Positions 41,316-52,615 of a stretch of 64,000 nucleotides of DNA are shown here, piece by piece. The notes under the pieces were generated by a model, which saw nothing but the letters and a program-made list of their open reading frames with translations, made no database searches and was not told the origin of the DNA. The position numbers and the translations under genes were made by a program. The DNA is from Rhinopomastus cyanomelas. Lineage: Eukaryota; Chordata; Aves; Bucerotiformes; Rhinopomastidae. The stretch lies in assembly GCA_013400115.1 (NCBI GenBank), contig VXBP01009037.1, positions 571,527-635,526 of the forward strand, in the 5' to 3' direction. The number at the start of each line of letters is the position of its first letter. The stretch's first letter is position 1.

Positions 41316-42189
41316 GAAACTCAAAGTGGCCACTCAGCCTCTCAAAGGCCCTCTGTTGCCTGCAGGCCACCCCACCAAGGCTCTCTCTCACCCACCCACG
41401 GCCACTGCTCAGCGATGGGTCGGGCGGGTGCCCCCTGCCCTGTCCGACTGGGCTGCAAGGAGGGAGATGACCTGGGGCTTCTGCTGTGGGGGTGCTGGGT
41501 CCGTGAGCAGCGGCGTCTGGCTGCTGCGAGGTGGGAGAGGTCGGTCAGACCGGGTTTGCGAGAGGGAAAAGGGGGTTTGCGGGGGAAACCTTCTCTGCAG
41601 GACCCTGAAGGAGCCGGCGGCAGGGCACAGCGGCCGGGCACTTCGTCTGCCAGCGGCGGGGGGGAGGAGGTCCCCGCAGGGGGCCCTGTTCCTTTAAGCC
41701 CTTCCCTGGGGCCGGGAGCCGCAGCTGCACTCGATCCCCCCCGACAGGCACTGGGCTGTTTTGGGTCTCCACAGCTGCAGCAGCAGAGGTTTCAGCTCCC
41801 GGGCAGTGTGTTCCCTGCTCTGGCTGCCCGGAGCAGGAGAGCTGCTCCCTTTCCAGGGCGATATGCTCTGGCTGCTGGGCCGGTCCGTGGTGGCCCCCGG
41901 GGCCAGCGCCCTGTGGACTTGCTGCTTTGCCTGGAGACCTGAGGTGTCTGAAGCTGTCGGCTCTTCTGTCAGAGCGTGGGGCGAGGAGATGGGCTCCTTC
42001 GCACCTCCGAGCTGCTGTCACCACCACCCCGTGGGCACCCAGCACCTGCTGCCTGCTCCCACCAGCACCTTCATCCAGGTGCTGCTGCTCCTGGGGTCTC
42101 CCGTTGCTCCCAGTCTTCCTTTGGCTGCTCCGTGGTTTGGTCTCTGCGATGGACCCTGTGTTCTTCAGCTCAAGGTAAGTATCTGGGTA

Positions 42190-42660
42190 ACGAGGGGACA
42201 AGGGGAAAGGGTTCCAGATGTGAAGAGGAGAGACTGAGGTTGGCCATGAGGAACCAATTCTTTACTGTGAGGGTGGGGAGATGTTGTAACAGGTTGCCCA
42301 GGGCAGTGGTGGCTGCCCCATTGCTGGCTGAAGGGCAGGTTGGCTGGGGCTCTGAGGAACCTGCTCTGGTGAAGGGGTCTCTGCCTGTGCAGGGGGGTTG
42401 GAGCTGGATAGTCTTTATGGTTTCTTCCACCTCTAGCCAGTCTGTGCCTCTGCTTTAGAGCTGTAAATTGGGCTCTTCCCTGCAGCCTCCTGTACTGGCT
42501 GGGAGGGGATGTTCGTGCAACCAGTTGCCACAGGTGTCTTGTCGGTGCCTTTGGGCTGGTTTCCAAGGAGGAGCACGCAGCTGTGCCAGTGGAACTCGTG
42601 GGGTGGGGTTGGTGCTTGGACTCGATGACCCCAGGGGTCTCTTCCAGCCAGCAGGATTCA
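42190..42660 (+). mobile_element. CR1 fragment and a separate family B tail
   Basis: The first piece (GAGGAGAGACTGAGGTTGGC, then TTGGAGCTGGATAGTCTTTA) ends near 42,450. A lone tail (CTTGGACTCGATGACCCCAG) occupies 42,600-42,660. Confidence 0.8.
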
Positions 42661-43349
42661 GTGTCTTGGTCTTTGTTCCTCAGCGCTTTGCTGTTCTGCA
42701 GCTCTGGTGCCTTCCCAGCGCCAGTCCTGTCCCCACTGCCGTAAGGTTTTCAATCTGTAGGTACTTAACTAAATGCATTGAAGTTCCCAACTCTAACTTC
42801 TAAGGGCAGTGCGATGGCAGAAATCGCCGCTGACTGTTCCCCCTCCCCTCTGGTGGCTGCCCAGTGGGGTGGGGGACGGTGCCCCTGCCCCGCGGTCCCG
42901 CACTCCGAGCCGGGCAGACGCTCGGCTGAGCAGGTGTCTCTCGGGTTCGGTTTGTGCCCCCCAGCCTGAGCCTGCAGAGCCCCTTTCTGCAGCGATCGCA
43001 GCAGAACAGGGTCATGAGCTACCGCTCCCACGCAGGTGGAAGGGGGGTTTTAGATCCTGCCTGTTGCTGCTCGATGAGCGCCTTCGGTTTGGCATAAATG
43101 AGTCCCCAGGTGCCCGATTTCCCACTTCCTGCTGTTAAACATCTCCCACCGCTGCTCATCCTACCTGCCGGGCTGCCTGGCAAAGCTCCTGAGCCGGTGC
43201 ATGGGCTCCTCGGTGGTGCTGGGGGCCAGGCAGAGCCTGAGATGCTCCTGCAGCCCATCCAGGCTCCCTCCTGCACCACAGGGCTGCAGAGCATCAAACC
43301 TTGGCCACAGAGCAGCATCCCAGGCACATCAGGGCAGAGCATCCCATAG

Positions 43350-43430
43350 GATCACTAACACCAGGGACTGGAAGGGACCTCGAGAGATCATCCAGTCCAG
43401 TCCCCCACCACAGCAGGATCCTAGAGCTGC
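43350..43430 (-). mobile_element. CR1 family A tail, minus strand
   Basis: CACCAGGGACTGGAAGGGAC, CTCGAGAGATCATCCAGTCC and CCACCACAGCAGGATCC. Confidence 0.88.
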
Positions 43431-43619
43431 CCCCCTGCCCTGCTCTCTGTCACCTCCCTCACACACACTGGGATGCAGGTGGTGCCTGCCCCGTGGGCAC
43501 ATGGTGCTGGACATCCTTGAGCAGCTGGTGGTGATGAGGACCCTGTCCTCGTGCAAAAGGGTCTGTGAGGAGTCCCCAGCAAGCTGGGGGAGCAAAGCAG
43601 CAGCTCGGTTGGGGGGGAG

Positions 43620-43800
43620 GTATAAATTCCTCCTCCAGCAGATTCGTTAAGCAGCCTGAGTACTCATCCAGATGGATAATCAACTGTTCCAACACCTCCT
43701 CCTCCTTTCATCTCCTGATAAAAGGGGAAGCGTTCAATTAGCAAACAGAGGCTTTAAAGGGTGATTAAACAGAGCTCAGGCAGTGATAAACCCTGTCACT
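43620..43800. promoter_or_regulatory. Candidate noncoding element
   Basis: GGATAATCAACTGTTCCAAC, CATCTCCTGATAAAAGGGGA, GCGTTCAATTAGCAAACAGA and GGGTGATTAAACAGAGC lie in a single-copy block without repeats. Several homeodomain-like cores are visible. Confidence 0.35.
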
Positions 43801-44034
43801 GAGCAGGGTCTTCCTAGAGCTGCTGCTTATGCTGCTTTGGCTCCTTGAAGGAGAGCTGGAGCCTGGGTCCTGCTCCCCGCCCTGTGATCCGGGGTGCCCC
43901 TGTGTCCCACCAGCACAGCGGGTGCCTCCACGGGGTGATTCCCTTCGGGCGGAAGGCTTTGGCCACCTGGCCCTGGCTGCCACAGGGCAGCATCCCCTGA
44001 ACTGTGATGCTGAGGGTGTCTTATGGCAAGTGGC

Positions 44035-44280
44035 TGTGCAGGACAGGGCTCTGACAGGACAAGGGAGATGGGTTCCAGCTCCAAGAGGGGAGATGGAGAC
44101 GGGATCTGTGGCAGAAACCCCTCCCTGGGAGGGTGCCCAGGCCCTGGAACAGGCTGCTCGGGGAGGCTGCTCCATCCCTGGAAGGGTCCAAGGGCAGGTT
44201 GGCTGGGGCTGGGGGCACCCTGCTCTGGGGAGAGGTGTTGCTCGCCCCAGGTGGTGCTGGGCGAGCTCTGAGCTCCGTGC
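44035..44280 (+). mobile_element. CR1 fragment of the fourth subfamily
   Basis: GGTTCCAGCTCCAAGAGGGG, CCTCCCTGGGAGGGTGCCCA and GGAACAGGCTGCTCGGGGAG, then the GAGCTCTGAGCTCCGTGCCA end. Confidence 0.8.
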
Positions 44281-45074
44281 CAGCGCAGTGGTTGGCACCA
44301 TCTGATAAGGAATTGATGGAACCACTCCTTTTATCCCTCCAACCTTCAGTTCTGCCCGTTGCAGAGCTGCCGAGGGGGCTGTGGCCGACTCTGCTGAGGT
44401 GCCACGGGGTGAGGGCTGGACTGGTTCAGGGCCGTGCTGGTGTGAAGGGCGCTCGGCGCGGGCACAGGGAGCCCTGGCTGCAGCAGACCAGCTCTTGAGA
44501 GAGTGCCGCTGCCTCGCGGCGTTCTGTGCTGGGGGCTTTCTGATGAAGTGGAACTGGTGGCAGGCGGGAGAGCCGCCGGTGGGCTCCTCTTGCGAGGTGC
44601 CGCGCAGGCTGCGGCGGGGTTCTGGCAGGGCGAACGTGCTCAAGCAGCCCCAATCGGCCAGCGTCCCAGGAGGAGGCGGCTGCCCGGGCTGTGCTGTGGG
44701 CAGTGCGTGGGCACAGCCTGGCAATTCATCAATAGTCCATCCAGTCCGGAGTCGCCTTGAGTTTGGCTGAGGAGCAGCCGCTGCAGCGCTGCCGTGTCTG
44801 CACAGACCCGCACGCGCCGGGGCCCTTGGTGCTGCCTCCTCGGCTCATTGAGGAGGACAGTTGGCTCAGGATGGGGTTAGGACACACAAGAAATTGATTC
44901 AACCCCCCCCAAAAAAGCCCAAACCCAAGCAAACAGCCCAGAGCAAAGCAGCAGCCAAAGGCTGGCAGGAGTGGTCGTGGTGCTGGAGTTCCCTGGCTCT
45001 GAGTCTGAGTGGAGTTTGATTTCCAGATGCTGCTGAATTAGGTGGAGAAAGAAAATACCCATTTATAAATATCT

Positions 45075-45700
45075 GAACCCGGGGGTCCTGGTGGCCAGCA
45101 GGATGGCCAGGAGCCAGCAATGGGCCCTGGTGGCCAAGAAAGCCAGTGGCATCCTGGGCTGGATCAGAAAAGGAGTGGTTAGTAGATCGAGAGACGTTCT
45201 TCTCCCACTCTACCCTGAGGGGACTACAGCTGGAACCTTGGGTCCAGCCCTGGGCCCTTCAGCTCCAGAAGGACACAGAGCTGCTGCAGAGAGCCCAGCA
45301 CAGAGCCACAGGGATGATGGGGGGAGGGGAGCATCTCCCTGCTGAGGAGAGGCTGAGGGAGCTGGGGCTCTGGAGCTGGGAAAAAGGAGCCTGAGGGGTG
45401 ACCCCATGGATGTTGATCAATATGGGAAGGGTGGGTGTCAGTGACAGGACAAGGGGCAGTGGGTGTGAGCTGGAGCAGAGGAGGTTCCACATCAGTGTGA
45501 GAAGGACCTTGTTCCCAGGGAGGGTGCCAGAGCCCTGGCAGGGGCTGCCCGGGGGGTTGTGGAGTCTCCTTCTGTGGAGACATTTCAAACCCTTCTGGGC
45601 TGTTCCTGTGCAACTGGATGTGGAGGACCCTGCTGTGTCAGGGGGATGGGGCTGGGTGATCTTTGGAGGTCCCTTCCCATCCCTACTGCCCTGATGCTCT
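45075..45700 (+). mobile_element. CR1 family A copy, about 625 bp
   Basis: It starts in the RT region (CCTGGTGGCCAGCAGGATGG, then GGCATCCTGGGCTGGATCAG) and reaches the tail at about 45,690. About 45 bases after GGGTGGGTGTCAGTGACAGG are missing relative to other copies. The frame is close to open. Confidence 0.93.
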
Positions 45701-45879
45701 GCAAACACCCAGACATGCAGGACTCTCAGTCCAGCAGCTCAGCCTGCGACACCCATGTGCAGCTCCTCCCTGGGGAGCTGGGCTGTTCAGCGCTGCTGGG
45801 GACTGGAGCTGCCCACGGAGGCAGCAGTCTCTGCTGGGGACGGCAGTCTGCCCCCTCGGCTGGCTGTAACCTCCTCGTA

Positions 45880-46050
45880 TTTTGACAGGATTTAGCGACC
45901 CCAGCAGGGGCGATCAGCTCAGATTTATTTCTCCAAGCAGATGATGCCTGTTTAGGGTGCAGACTGCCTGATAATGGCCATGAATATTCATTCACAACCT
46001 GTCAGGGGCTTTCCCTGCTCCCTAACGGGATCCGACAGCTTCTTGGCTCT
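45880..46050. promoter_or_regulatory. Candidate noncoding element with POU-type palindrome
   Basis: The 12-base perfect palindrome ATGAATATTCAT lies at 45,980-45,991 within a single-copy block (CTCAGATTTATTTCTCCAAG, CTGCCTGATAATGGCC, CACAACCTGTCAGGGG). The palindrome matches the dimer-type site reported for class III POU factors such as POU3F2. Confidence 0.4.
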
Positions 46051-46184
46051 GTGGAGGGGTTGGCAGCCTCCGTCCAGCTGCTAACACACAGGTGACAGCA
46101 TGAAAAACACAGTCCCCATCCTCATGGTGACTGGAACCAGCACCAGCCTGCTCAGCAGAGACACGTCTCCCATGCAAGGCTGGA

Positions 46185-46450
46185 GGGGACAAGGGGCAGT
46201 GGGTGTGAGCTGGAGCAGAGGAGGTTCCACATCAGTGTGAGAAGGACCTTGTTCCCAGTGAGGGTGGCAGAGCCCTGGCAGGGGCTGCCCAGGGGGGCTG
46301 TGGAGTCTCCTTCTCTGGAGATGTTTCAAACCCTCCTGGGCTGTTCCTGTGGGGCTGGATCTGGGGGATCCTGCTGCATCAGGGGGATGGGACTGGTGAT
46401 CTCTCAAGACCCCTTCCAACCCCTCATGCTCTGTGACTATGTGATTCTAA
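46185..46450 (+). mobile_element. CR1 family A copy
   Basis: GACAAGGGGCAGTGGGTGTG, CACATCAGTGTGAGAAGGAC and GATCCTGCTGCATCAGGGGG, ending CATGCTCTGTGACTATGTGA. Confidence 0.92.
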
Positions 46451-46839
46451 GCTCCTGGCAGATGAAGAGAACTTTCTGTGCTCATAGATAAATGAGGAGA
46501 CTCCCAAGGGATTTCCACAGTCGATGAAGGAGGGGGTTGCTCAGCCCTTCCTGAGGCACCTGCAGGTAGCTCCTGGGAGCCTGCACAGAGCATCCCTCCC
46601 GCAGGAGGTGGCTTTCGGAGGGATGCTGAGCTCCCTGTGTCTGGGTACCGTGGGTCACAAGGCAGCAGCAGGCGCCAGCCCAGCGTTTCCCTTGTGCTTT
46701 GCAGAGCCCACGGCACCTCCTCTGGGGGACCTGCTGCTAGAGCCGGCCCCGAGGCATCACAGTGCGAACAAAACCCTTTCAGATGAACCTTGGGCAGCTT
46801 CCGAGCCCGTGTGAGCGCCTCTCCTCTTCCTCCCACCCG

Positions 46840-47060
46840 CCGGCACGAGATTCAGGGATAAGGTGGAATTAATCAAGGAGCCTTTGACGGCTCCGCTGAA
46901 GATTTATGCTCTGCTTCTCGGGGAGAAGAACCGCAGCCTTGTGCAGCCGAGCGGCCATGAATCACGGCCGAGGCCGGGCGGGGCGGCGGAGGATTAATGT
47001 TTATTTTGCTTTTAAAACCTCATATTTGGGGAGGGAATTCTTCACGCGTTTGACAGTGGT
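46840..47060. promoter_or_regulatory. Candidate noncoding element
   Basis: GGAATTAATCAAGGAGCC next to CCTTTGA (TCF/LEF-like, 46,881), then GGATTA (46,991; bicoid/OTX-like) overlapping TGTTTATTT (46,998; FOX-like). The block is single-copy and flanked by GC-rich DNA. Confidence 0.35.
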
Positions 47061-47189
47061 GTTTGTGTCGCTGCTGTCACTCTGCGTTTGGCTGGAACCG
47101 GGGCTCTGAGGAAGAGGCACTTGGAGCTGCCGGAGCAGGGTGGGGCGTGCGGGCGGCACGAGACACCGACCCCTCCGTGCAGCCAGTTC

Positions 47190-47305
47190 ACAGAGTCACG
47201 GGGCATCAGGGACTGGAATGGACCTGGAGAGATCACCCAGTCCCATCCCTCTGCCACAGCAGGATCCCCCAGATCCAGTCATTAGGGATGGGAAGGGACC
47301 TGGAG
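47190..47305 (-). mobile_element. CR1 family A tail, two units, cut by an N
   Basis: GGGCATCAGGGACTGGAATG and CATTAGGGATGGGAAGGGAC start the two inverted units. The second stops at the N at 47,306. Confidence 0.88.
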
Positions 47306-47306
47306 N
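47306..47306. other. Ambiguous base N
   Basis: A single N sits inside a CR1 tail, after GGGACCTGGAG. The sequence beyond (AAAGAGTGGTCAGGGAGTGG) does not continue the CR1 unit, so this is a join. Confidence 0.95.
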
Positions 47307-47585
47307 AAAGAGTGGTCAGGGAGTGGGATGATTCTGTGTGGTTCTGTGGTGGGTGAGCCCTTGGGCAGGGAGCTCGTGTGCTGTGTTGGGCTCCTGTGCT
47401 CATAAAGGACAGGATTCATCAACAGGTTGACTTGGGGAAACTAGCTCCCTGTGCCGTTAGATGGCCTTCATCAGGTTAGTTTGACTTCAGCTCTCAAGAG
47501 CTGATGGTGGAGCTGCCATGTGTGTGCCCCACAGGCTCCCTTTCCCCCCTCTGCCAGCACCGCATCAGGGCTTCTCTCAGTCTCA

Positions 47586-48265
47586 TCATCCTCAGAGTTT
47601 ATGATGTTGGTCATTATGGGGTCACCAGAGACGTTCATTTGGCAACCTGGGCTGCCTCAGGAATGATGCCAGGGGTCGTGTGTGGAGCAGAGGCATTTCA
47701 AAGCTGTTTTGATCCGATTTTGTGATCGGGTGCGATGCTCCGTGCTTTTTCCACATCAGTGTGAGAAGGACCTTCTTGGCAGTGAGGGTGCCAGAGCCTT
47801 GGCAGGGGCTGCCCAGGGGGTTGTGGAGTCTCCTTCTCTGGAGACATTTCAAACCCACCTGGGCTGTTCCTGTGTAACTGGATCTAGGGGATCCTGCTGT
47901 GGCAGGGGGACGGGACTGGACGATCTCTCGAGGTCCCTTCTGACCCCTGATGCTCTGCGATTCCTCGTGATCCACACTGGAAGCAGCTCTGTGTCCTCAG
48001 CAGTCGGCACCGACGTGGGTAGGTGTTACTGACGCTCGTCCGGGTCTGGCAGAGATCCTTGTGCCTCTGGGTAAACCTTGAGCAGAGCTTCATCTGCTTT
48101 GCAAAGCGGCGCTGGATGAGCCTCAGCGCGGCGCTCAGGAGGAGATGAGTAATGGGCTGAACTTGACGGTTCCAGAGGCCGATCCGTGCTGCTCACACGT
48201 TTGCAGGGTCCCTCTCACGCCGCAGACGCCAGCAGCCACTGCTGGGCTCGTTCCCTTCCCTCCCG
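47586..48265. repeat. 680-bp direct duplication, first copy
   Basis: It matches 48,473-49,152 at a constant offset of 887 with essentially no change; one difference seen is CTGGAGACATTT versus CTGGAAACATTT. It ends exactly at the N at 48,266. It contains a family A CR1 fragment (47,745-47,970) and unique sequence. Confidence 0.93.
47745..47970 (+). mobile_element. CR1 family A fragment
   Basis: TTCCACATCAGTGTGAGAAG to CCCCTGATGCTCTGCGATTC. It recurs at 48,632-48,857 within the duplicated block. Confidence 0.9.
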
Positions 48266-48472
48266 NGCAGCCCCTGCCAGGGCTCTGGCACCCTCACAGG
48301 GTATAAGGTCCTTCTCACATTGATGTGGAACCTCCTCTGTTCAAACTGACGCTTGGTGCCTGGAGAATCAATGTGATGGGGAGAGATGGCGAGAGCTGGG
48401 GCTGGTTAGTCTGAGGAACAGGAGGCTAAAGGGAGACCCCATCACTCTCTACAGCTCTCTGGAAGGACACTN
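48266..48472. other. Spacer between duplicates, bounded by Ns at 48,266 and 48,472
   Basis: The 205 bases between the Ns hold a minus family A fragment (GGCAGCCCCTGCCAGGGCTC to CCTCCTCTGTTCAA) and a plus family B-type 5' piece (GCTGGGGCTGGTTAGTCTGA). Neither continues across the Ns. This is probably a small contig placed by scaffolding. Confidence 0.8.
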
Positions 48473-49152
48473 TCATCCTCAGAGTTTATGATGTTGGTCA
48501 TTATGGGGTCACCAGAGACGTTCATTTGGCAACCTGGGCTGCCTCAGGAATGATGCCAGGGGTCGTGTGTGGAGCAGAGGCATTTCAAAGCTGTTTTGAT
48601 CCGATTTTGTGATCGGGTGCGATGCTCCGTGCTTTTTCCACATCAGTGTGAGAAGGACCTTCTTGGCAGTGAGGGTGCCAGAGCCTTGGCAGGGGCTGCC
48701 CAGGGGGTTGTGGAGTCTCCTTCTCTGGAAACATTTCAAACCCACCTGGGCTGTTCCTGTGTAACTGGATCTAGGGGATCCTGCTGTGGCAGGGGGACGG
48801 GACTGGACGATCTCTCGAGGTCCCTTCTGACCCCTGATGCTCTGCGATTCCTCGTGATCCACACTGGAAGCAGCTCTGTGTCCTCAGCAGTCGGCACCGA
48901 CGTGGGTAGGTGTTACTGACGCTCGTCCGGGTCTGGCAGAGATCCTTGTGCCTCTGGGTAAACCTTGAGCAGAGCTTCATCTGCTTTGCAAAGCGGCGCT
49001 GGATGAGCCTCAGCGCGGCGCTCAGGAGGAGATGAGTAATGGGCTGAACTTGACGGTTCCAGAGGCCGATCCGTGCTGCTCACACGTTTGCAGGGTCCCT
49101 CTCACGCCGCAGACGCCAGCAGCCACTGCTGGGCTCGTTCCCTTCCCTCCCG
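48473..49152. repeat. 680-bp direct duplication, second copy
   Basis: It starts directly after the N at 48,472 and continues without a break into unique sequence after 49,152. This copy is therefore likely the correctly placed one. Confidence 0.93.
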
Positions 49153-50424
49153 CCGGCCCCGCTGCCAGAACAGCCCGCGTCCCTCCTGCGCCTCTGGGCA
49201 CCGGGTAGCGGAGCCGGCTCCAAATTGGCTGCGGCTGGTGCAGGGGAGCGGGGAGCTGCTCCTTGGATGGAGGAGGAGAAGGGCTGTGACGAGTCGGCCC
49301 TTGGAGCTGCGCAGCTCCGCGCTGCTGCGGGTTCTCCGCGCCCCGGCACCGGCAGGACCCTGCCGCCGGCAAAGGGCTGCTGGCCGCTCGCTCGCCTGTG
49401 TGGTGTGCCCAGGATCAATTGGCTCCTGTGGCCGCCGGCCACTTACTCCTGGGTGACTGAAAAACAGCTGCCCCCGGCTGGCCGGGTGTGGGGAGGGGGC
49501 TTTCTGCGGCGGGTGGCGCCCGGAATCCCCGTCGCCGGTCACCACCCCAGCTCCCGGAGCCCGAGGGTGAACGCGCGGCGGTTCTGCGCCCCTTGGGCGC
49601 CCGGGCTGCCTCGGCCAGTCACCAGCTCGTTTCCAGTCGCTTCCTTAGGGGCTCCCAACACATTCCTGCTGCAGAAGCGGCTCCTTTCCCCTCTCCCAGC
49701 TCTAGGAAGCTGCCCGTCCGATGGGGGTTTTGGAGAAACCAGTCTGTTTCATCCATCCAGGTCTGTCTCCTCCTCGGAGACATCTCAAACTCGCCTGGCC
49801 AAGAGGCCCAACAGCACCATCCCAGGAACCCAGGCAACCTGCTCCATGCTCCTCGGGGCCATGGGAGTCTCCTCTGGAGACGTTTCAAACCTTCCTGGAC
49901 TTGTTGCTGTGTGACTGGACCTAGGGCATCCTGCTCTGGCAGGGGGGTGGGATGGGATGGGATGATCTTTCGAGGTCTCTTCCTTCCTGGGGAGGAGACA
50001 GGGCAGCAGCAGATCACAGGAGGCTCAGGTAACTTCCCTGTTCAGCTCAGGGGACAGAGCTGCAGACCCACCCTGCGCATGCTGCCACTTGGTGGGTAGA
50101 GGACTTGTGGGATCTGGTAGCTCCACATAAAAAGGGCTAAAAATACTCCTTCCTGTTTATTGTCTCGCAGAGCTTGACTCCTCTCCACCTGTTTCATCTC
50201 TGCTCACGAGCATCCTCGGCAGAGAGAGCGCTCTCGGTGCGTCGAGAGGAAGAGTCTCCTAAAATAACCCTAGTGCCAGGGCTGGCGGCCGCAGGGACCC
50301 ACAGGGCACCCGACCCCTCTGCACCAGCCTTGTGAAAACCAGAGCAGCTGGAGAGTTGGGGGAAAAGGATGGGAGACTCCTTAGAGAAACAACTGACGCC
50401 GAGCCAGGGAGCATCTCTGTGCCT
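49153..50424. other. Intergenic GC-rich single-copy stretch
   Basis: Bases 49.15-49.65 kb are CpG-rich, with long accidental frames on both strands. A family A CR1 tail occupies 49,850-49,995 (TTTCAAACCTTCCTGGACTT to GATGATCTTTCGAGGTCTCT). No gene is recognised. Confidence 0.6.
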
Positions 50425-51240
50425 TGGAGCTGATGAACAGCCCCAGGGACCGGGAGAGGGCTGGGACTGACCTGCTGGAGAGCAGTGGAGGAGGAAGGGG
50501 CCTGGGGGTCTTGGCGGCCAGCAGGATGGCCAGGAGCCAGCAATGGACCTTGGTGGCCAAGAAGGCCAACGGCATCCTGGGGTGGATCAGAAGAGGGGTG
50601 GTTAGTAGATCGAGAGAGGTTCTCCTCCCTCTCTACTCTGCTGTGGGGAGACCACAGGTGGATGATTGTGTCCAGCTCTGGGCCCCCCAGCTCCAGAAGG
50701 TCACAGAGCTGCTGGAGAGAGCCCAGCACAGAGCCACAGGGATGATGGAGGGAGGGGAGCATCTCCCTGCTGAGGAGAGGCTGAGGGAGCTGGGGCTCTG
50801 GAGCTGGGAAAAAGGAGCCTGGGGGGTGACCCCATGGGTGTTGATCAATGTGTGAAGGGTGGGTGTGAGGAGGATGGAGCCAGGCTCTGCTCAGGGGCAC
50901 CCAGTGACAGGACAGGGGGCAGTGGGTGTGAGCTGGAGCAGAGGAGGTTCCACATCAGTGTGAGAAGGACCTTGTTCCCGGTGAGGGTGCCAGAGCCCTG
51001 GCAGGGGCTGCCCAGGGGGTTGTGGAGTCTCCTTCTCTGGAGACGTTTCAGACCCCCCCGGTCATGTTCCTGCACAACTGGATCTGGGGGATCCTGCTGT
51101 GTTAGGGGGATGGGACTGGATGATCTCTCAAGGTCCCCTCTAGTCCCTAATGACTGGATCTAGGGGATCCTGCTGTGGCAGTAGGACTGGACTGGACTGA
51201 ATGGTCTTTCCAGGCACCTTCCAATCCCTGATGATTCAGG
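50425..51240 (+). mobile_element. CR1 family A copy, about 815 bp, the longest in the window
   Basis: It begins far upstream in the RT region (GACCGGGAGAGGGCTGGGAC) and carries GGCATCCTGGGGTGGATCAG and CCTGCTGAGGAGAGGCTGAG. The tail is iterated, with units at 51,080 and 51,156 followed by a degenerate third. The frame from 50,424 stays open for 143 codons with CR1 RT C-terminal motifs. Confidence 0.94.
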
Positions 51241-51414
51241 TTGGACAAGACCCTTGGGATCATCAAGTCCAACTCATTAAATACCAGGCTGGAAGGGAGC
51301 TCTGTGCTATCTACCTGCTTTCTTCATCCTGAACGTTCCTCTGAGCTGGAAAAGCACCCCAAGACAAATGGAGAGGGGAGAAAAGCACCCTGCCCAGATC
51401 ATTCTAGTGGAGGA

Positions 51415-51600
51415 TACCACAGAACATTGGAGATTGGAAGGGACCTGGAGAGATCATCCAGTGCCACCGCCCTGCCCCAGCCAGATCCCCTAGATCCAGT
51501 CACACAGGGACATGGCCAGGGGGGTCTGAAACGTCTCCAGAGAAGGAGCCTCCACAGCCCCCTGGGCAGCCTGTTCCAAGAGGACGACGTTGCACTTGAG
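51415..51600 (-). mobile_element. CR1 family A fragment, minus strand
   Basis: CAGAACATTGGAGATTGGAA, CCTAGATCCAGTCACACAGG and GGTCTGAAACGTCTCCAGAG. It then diverges after CCCCTGGGCAGCCTGTTCCA. Confidence 0.88.
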
Positions 51601-51739
51601 GCTGCAAAGGTGAGAGGGGCTAGGGATGAGACAGCAAACGATCACACACCGGAGGCTCCTTTGGAGGCCAATAGTGAAGGATTCCACCATCACAGTCCCG
51701 CCGGAGCCGACCCAGCACGTGTCTGACCTGGCCGGAGCC

Positions 51740-52020
51740 ACGGGCCGGCGTGAGCCGTGCTTTGATGGAAGGTTTCTTTTGAAGATCCGCTGTTTTATTA
51801 GAGGGCATCAGATAGAATAAATAACGAGAGCGGGTGTGCAGCCCAGGGGCTGCTGAAGATAAATGTCAGGATGCAGAGCCTGCAGCACGGTGAGAGGAGC
51901 TGATCAAGCAGCCCTACGGAGAGTGGAGTGTTCGGGGTGGATGCCCGGGGAGCGGAGCCAGTAGTCATTGGGGAAAGCTAATCGCCTGCCTCCAGGCTGT
52001 GAGCCTGTGCTTGAGGGGAA
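51740..52020. promoter_or_regulatory. Candidate noncoding element
   Basis: GTGCTTTGATGGAAGGTTTC, CTGTTTTATTAGAGGGCATC, GATAGAATAAATAACGAG and GAAGATAAATGTCAGG in single-copy DNA. TCF-like CTTTGATG and AT-rich cores are the only basis. Confidence 0.28.
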
Positions 52021-52024
52021 GATC

Positions 52025-52615
52025 ACAGGTCGTTAGGGGTTGGGAGGGACCTCGAAAGACCATCCAGTCCCATCCTCCTGCCACAGCAGGATCCCTTGGA
52101 TCCAGTCACTAGGGATTGGAAGGGACCTGGAGTGATCCCCCTGCCACAGCAGGACCCCCTGCATCCAGTCACACAGAACATGGCCAGGAGGGTTTGAAAC
52201 GTCTCCAGGGAAGGAGACTCCAACTTCTCCCCGTGCCCACACACACCTCCCAGCCTGAGGGGTGACCCCATGGATGTTGATCAATATGGGAAGGATGTGT
52301 GTCAGGAGGATGGAGCCAGGCTCTGCTCAGGGGCACCCAGTGACAGGACAAGGGGCAGCGGGTATGAGCTGGAGCAGAGGAGGTTCCACATCAGTGTGAG
52401 AAGGACCTTCTTCATGGTGAGGGTGCCAGAGCCCTGGCAGGGGTTGGCCTGGGGGGTTGTGGAGCCTCCTTCTCTGGACCCTCCTGGACTGTTCCTGTGC
52501 AACTGGATGTAGGGGATCCTGCGGTGTCAGGGGACTGTCCTGCGCTGTTCCTGTGGGACTGGATGATCTTTCGAGGTCCCTTCCACTCCCTCATGTTCTG
52601 TGATTCTGTGTCAGG
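52025..52615. mobile_element. Minus CR1 family A tail array joined to a plus family A copy
   Basis: Inverted tail units start at about 52,033 and 52,110 and extend to GGAAGGAGACTCCAACTT at about 52,223. From 52,253 a plus copy (CCTGAGGGGTGACCCCATGG) runs to a tail with an internal rearrangement, ending GTTCTGTGATTCTGTG at about 52,610. Confidence 0.9.

Larger units (their letters stand above)
39906..44900. other. Intergenic, 39.9-44.9 kb
   Basis: Downstream of TCERG1L. CR1 pieces of several subfamilies are separated by unique GC-rich sequence. Stretches at 40.5-41.15, 41.35-42.15, 42.67-43.3 and 44.3-44.9 kb show long accidental frames but no recognisable protein or RNA gene. Confidence 0.7.

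Noticed and set aside
41205..41942. Plus-strand frame of 245 codons downstream of TCERG1L
   Set aside because: It starts inside a CR1 family B tail and continues into GC-rich DNA. No splice structure or recognisable protein similarity was seen.
50424..50855. Possible functional gene with RT-like motifs
   Set aside because: It is the C-terminal part of the CR1 reverse transcriptase ORF in a 5'-truncated LINE copy, without the catalytic or endonuclease parts.
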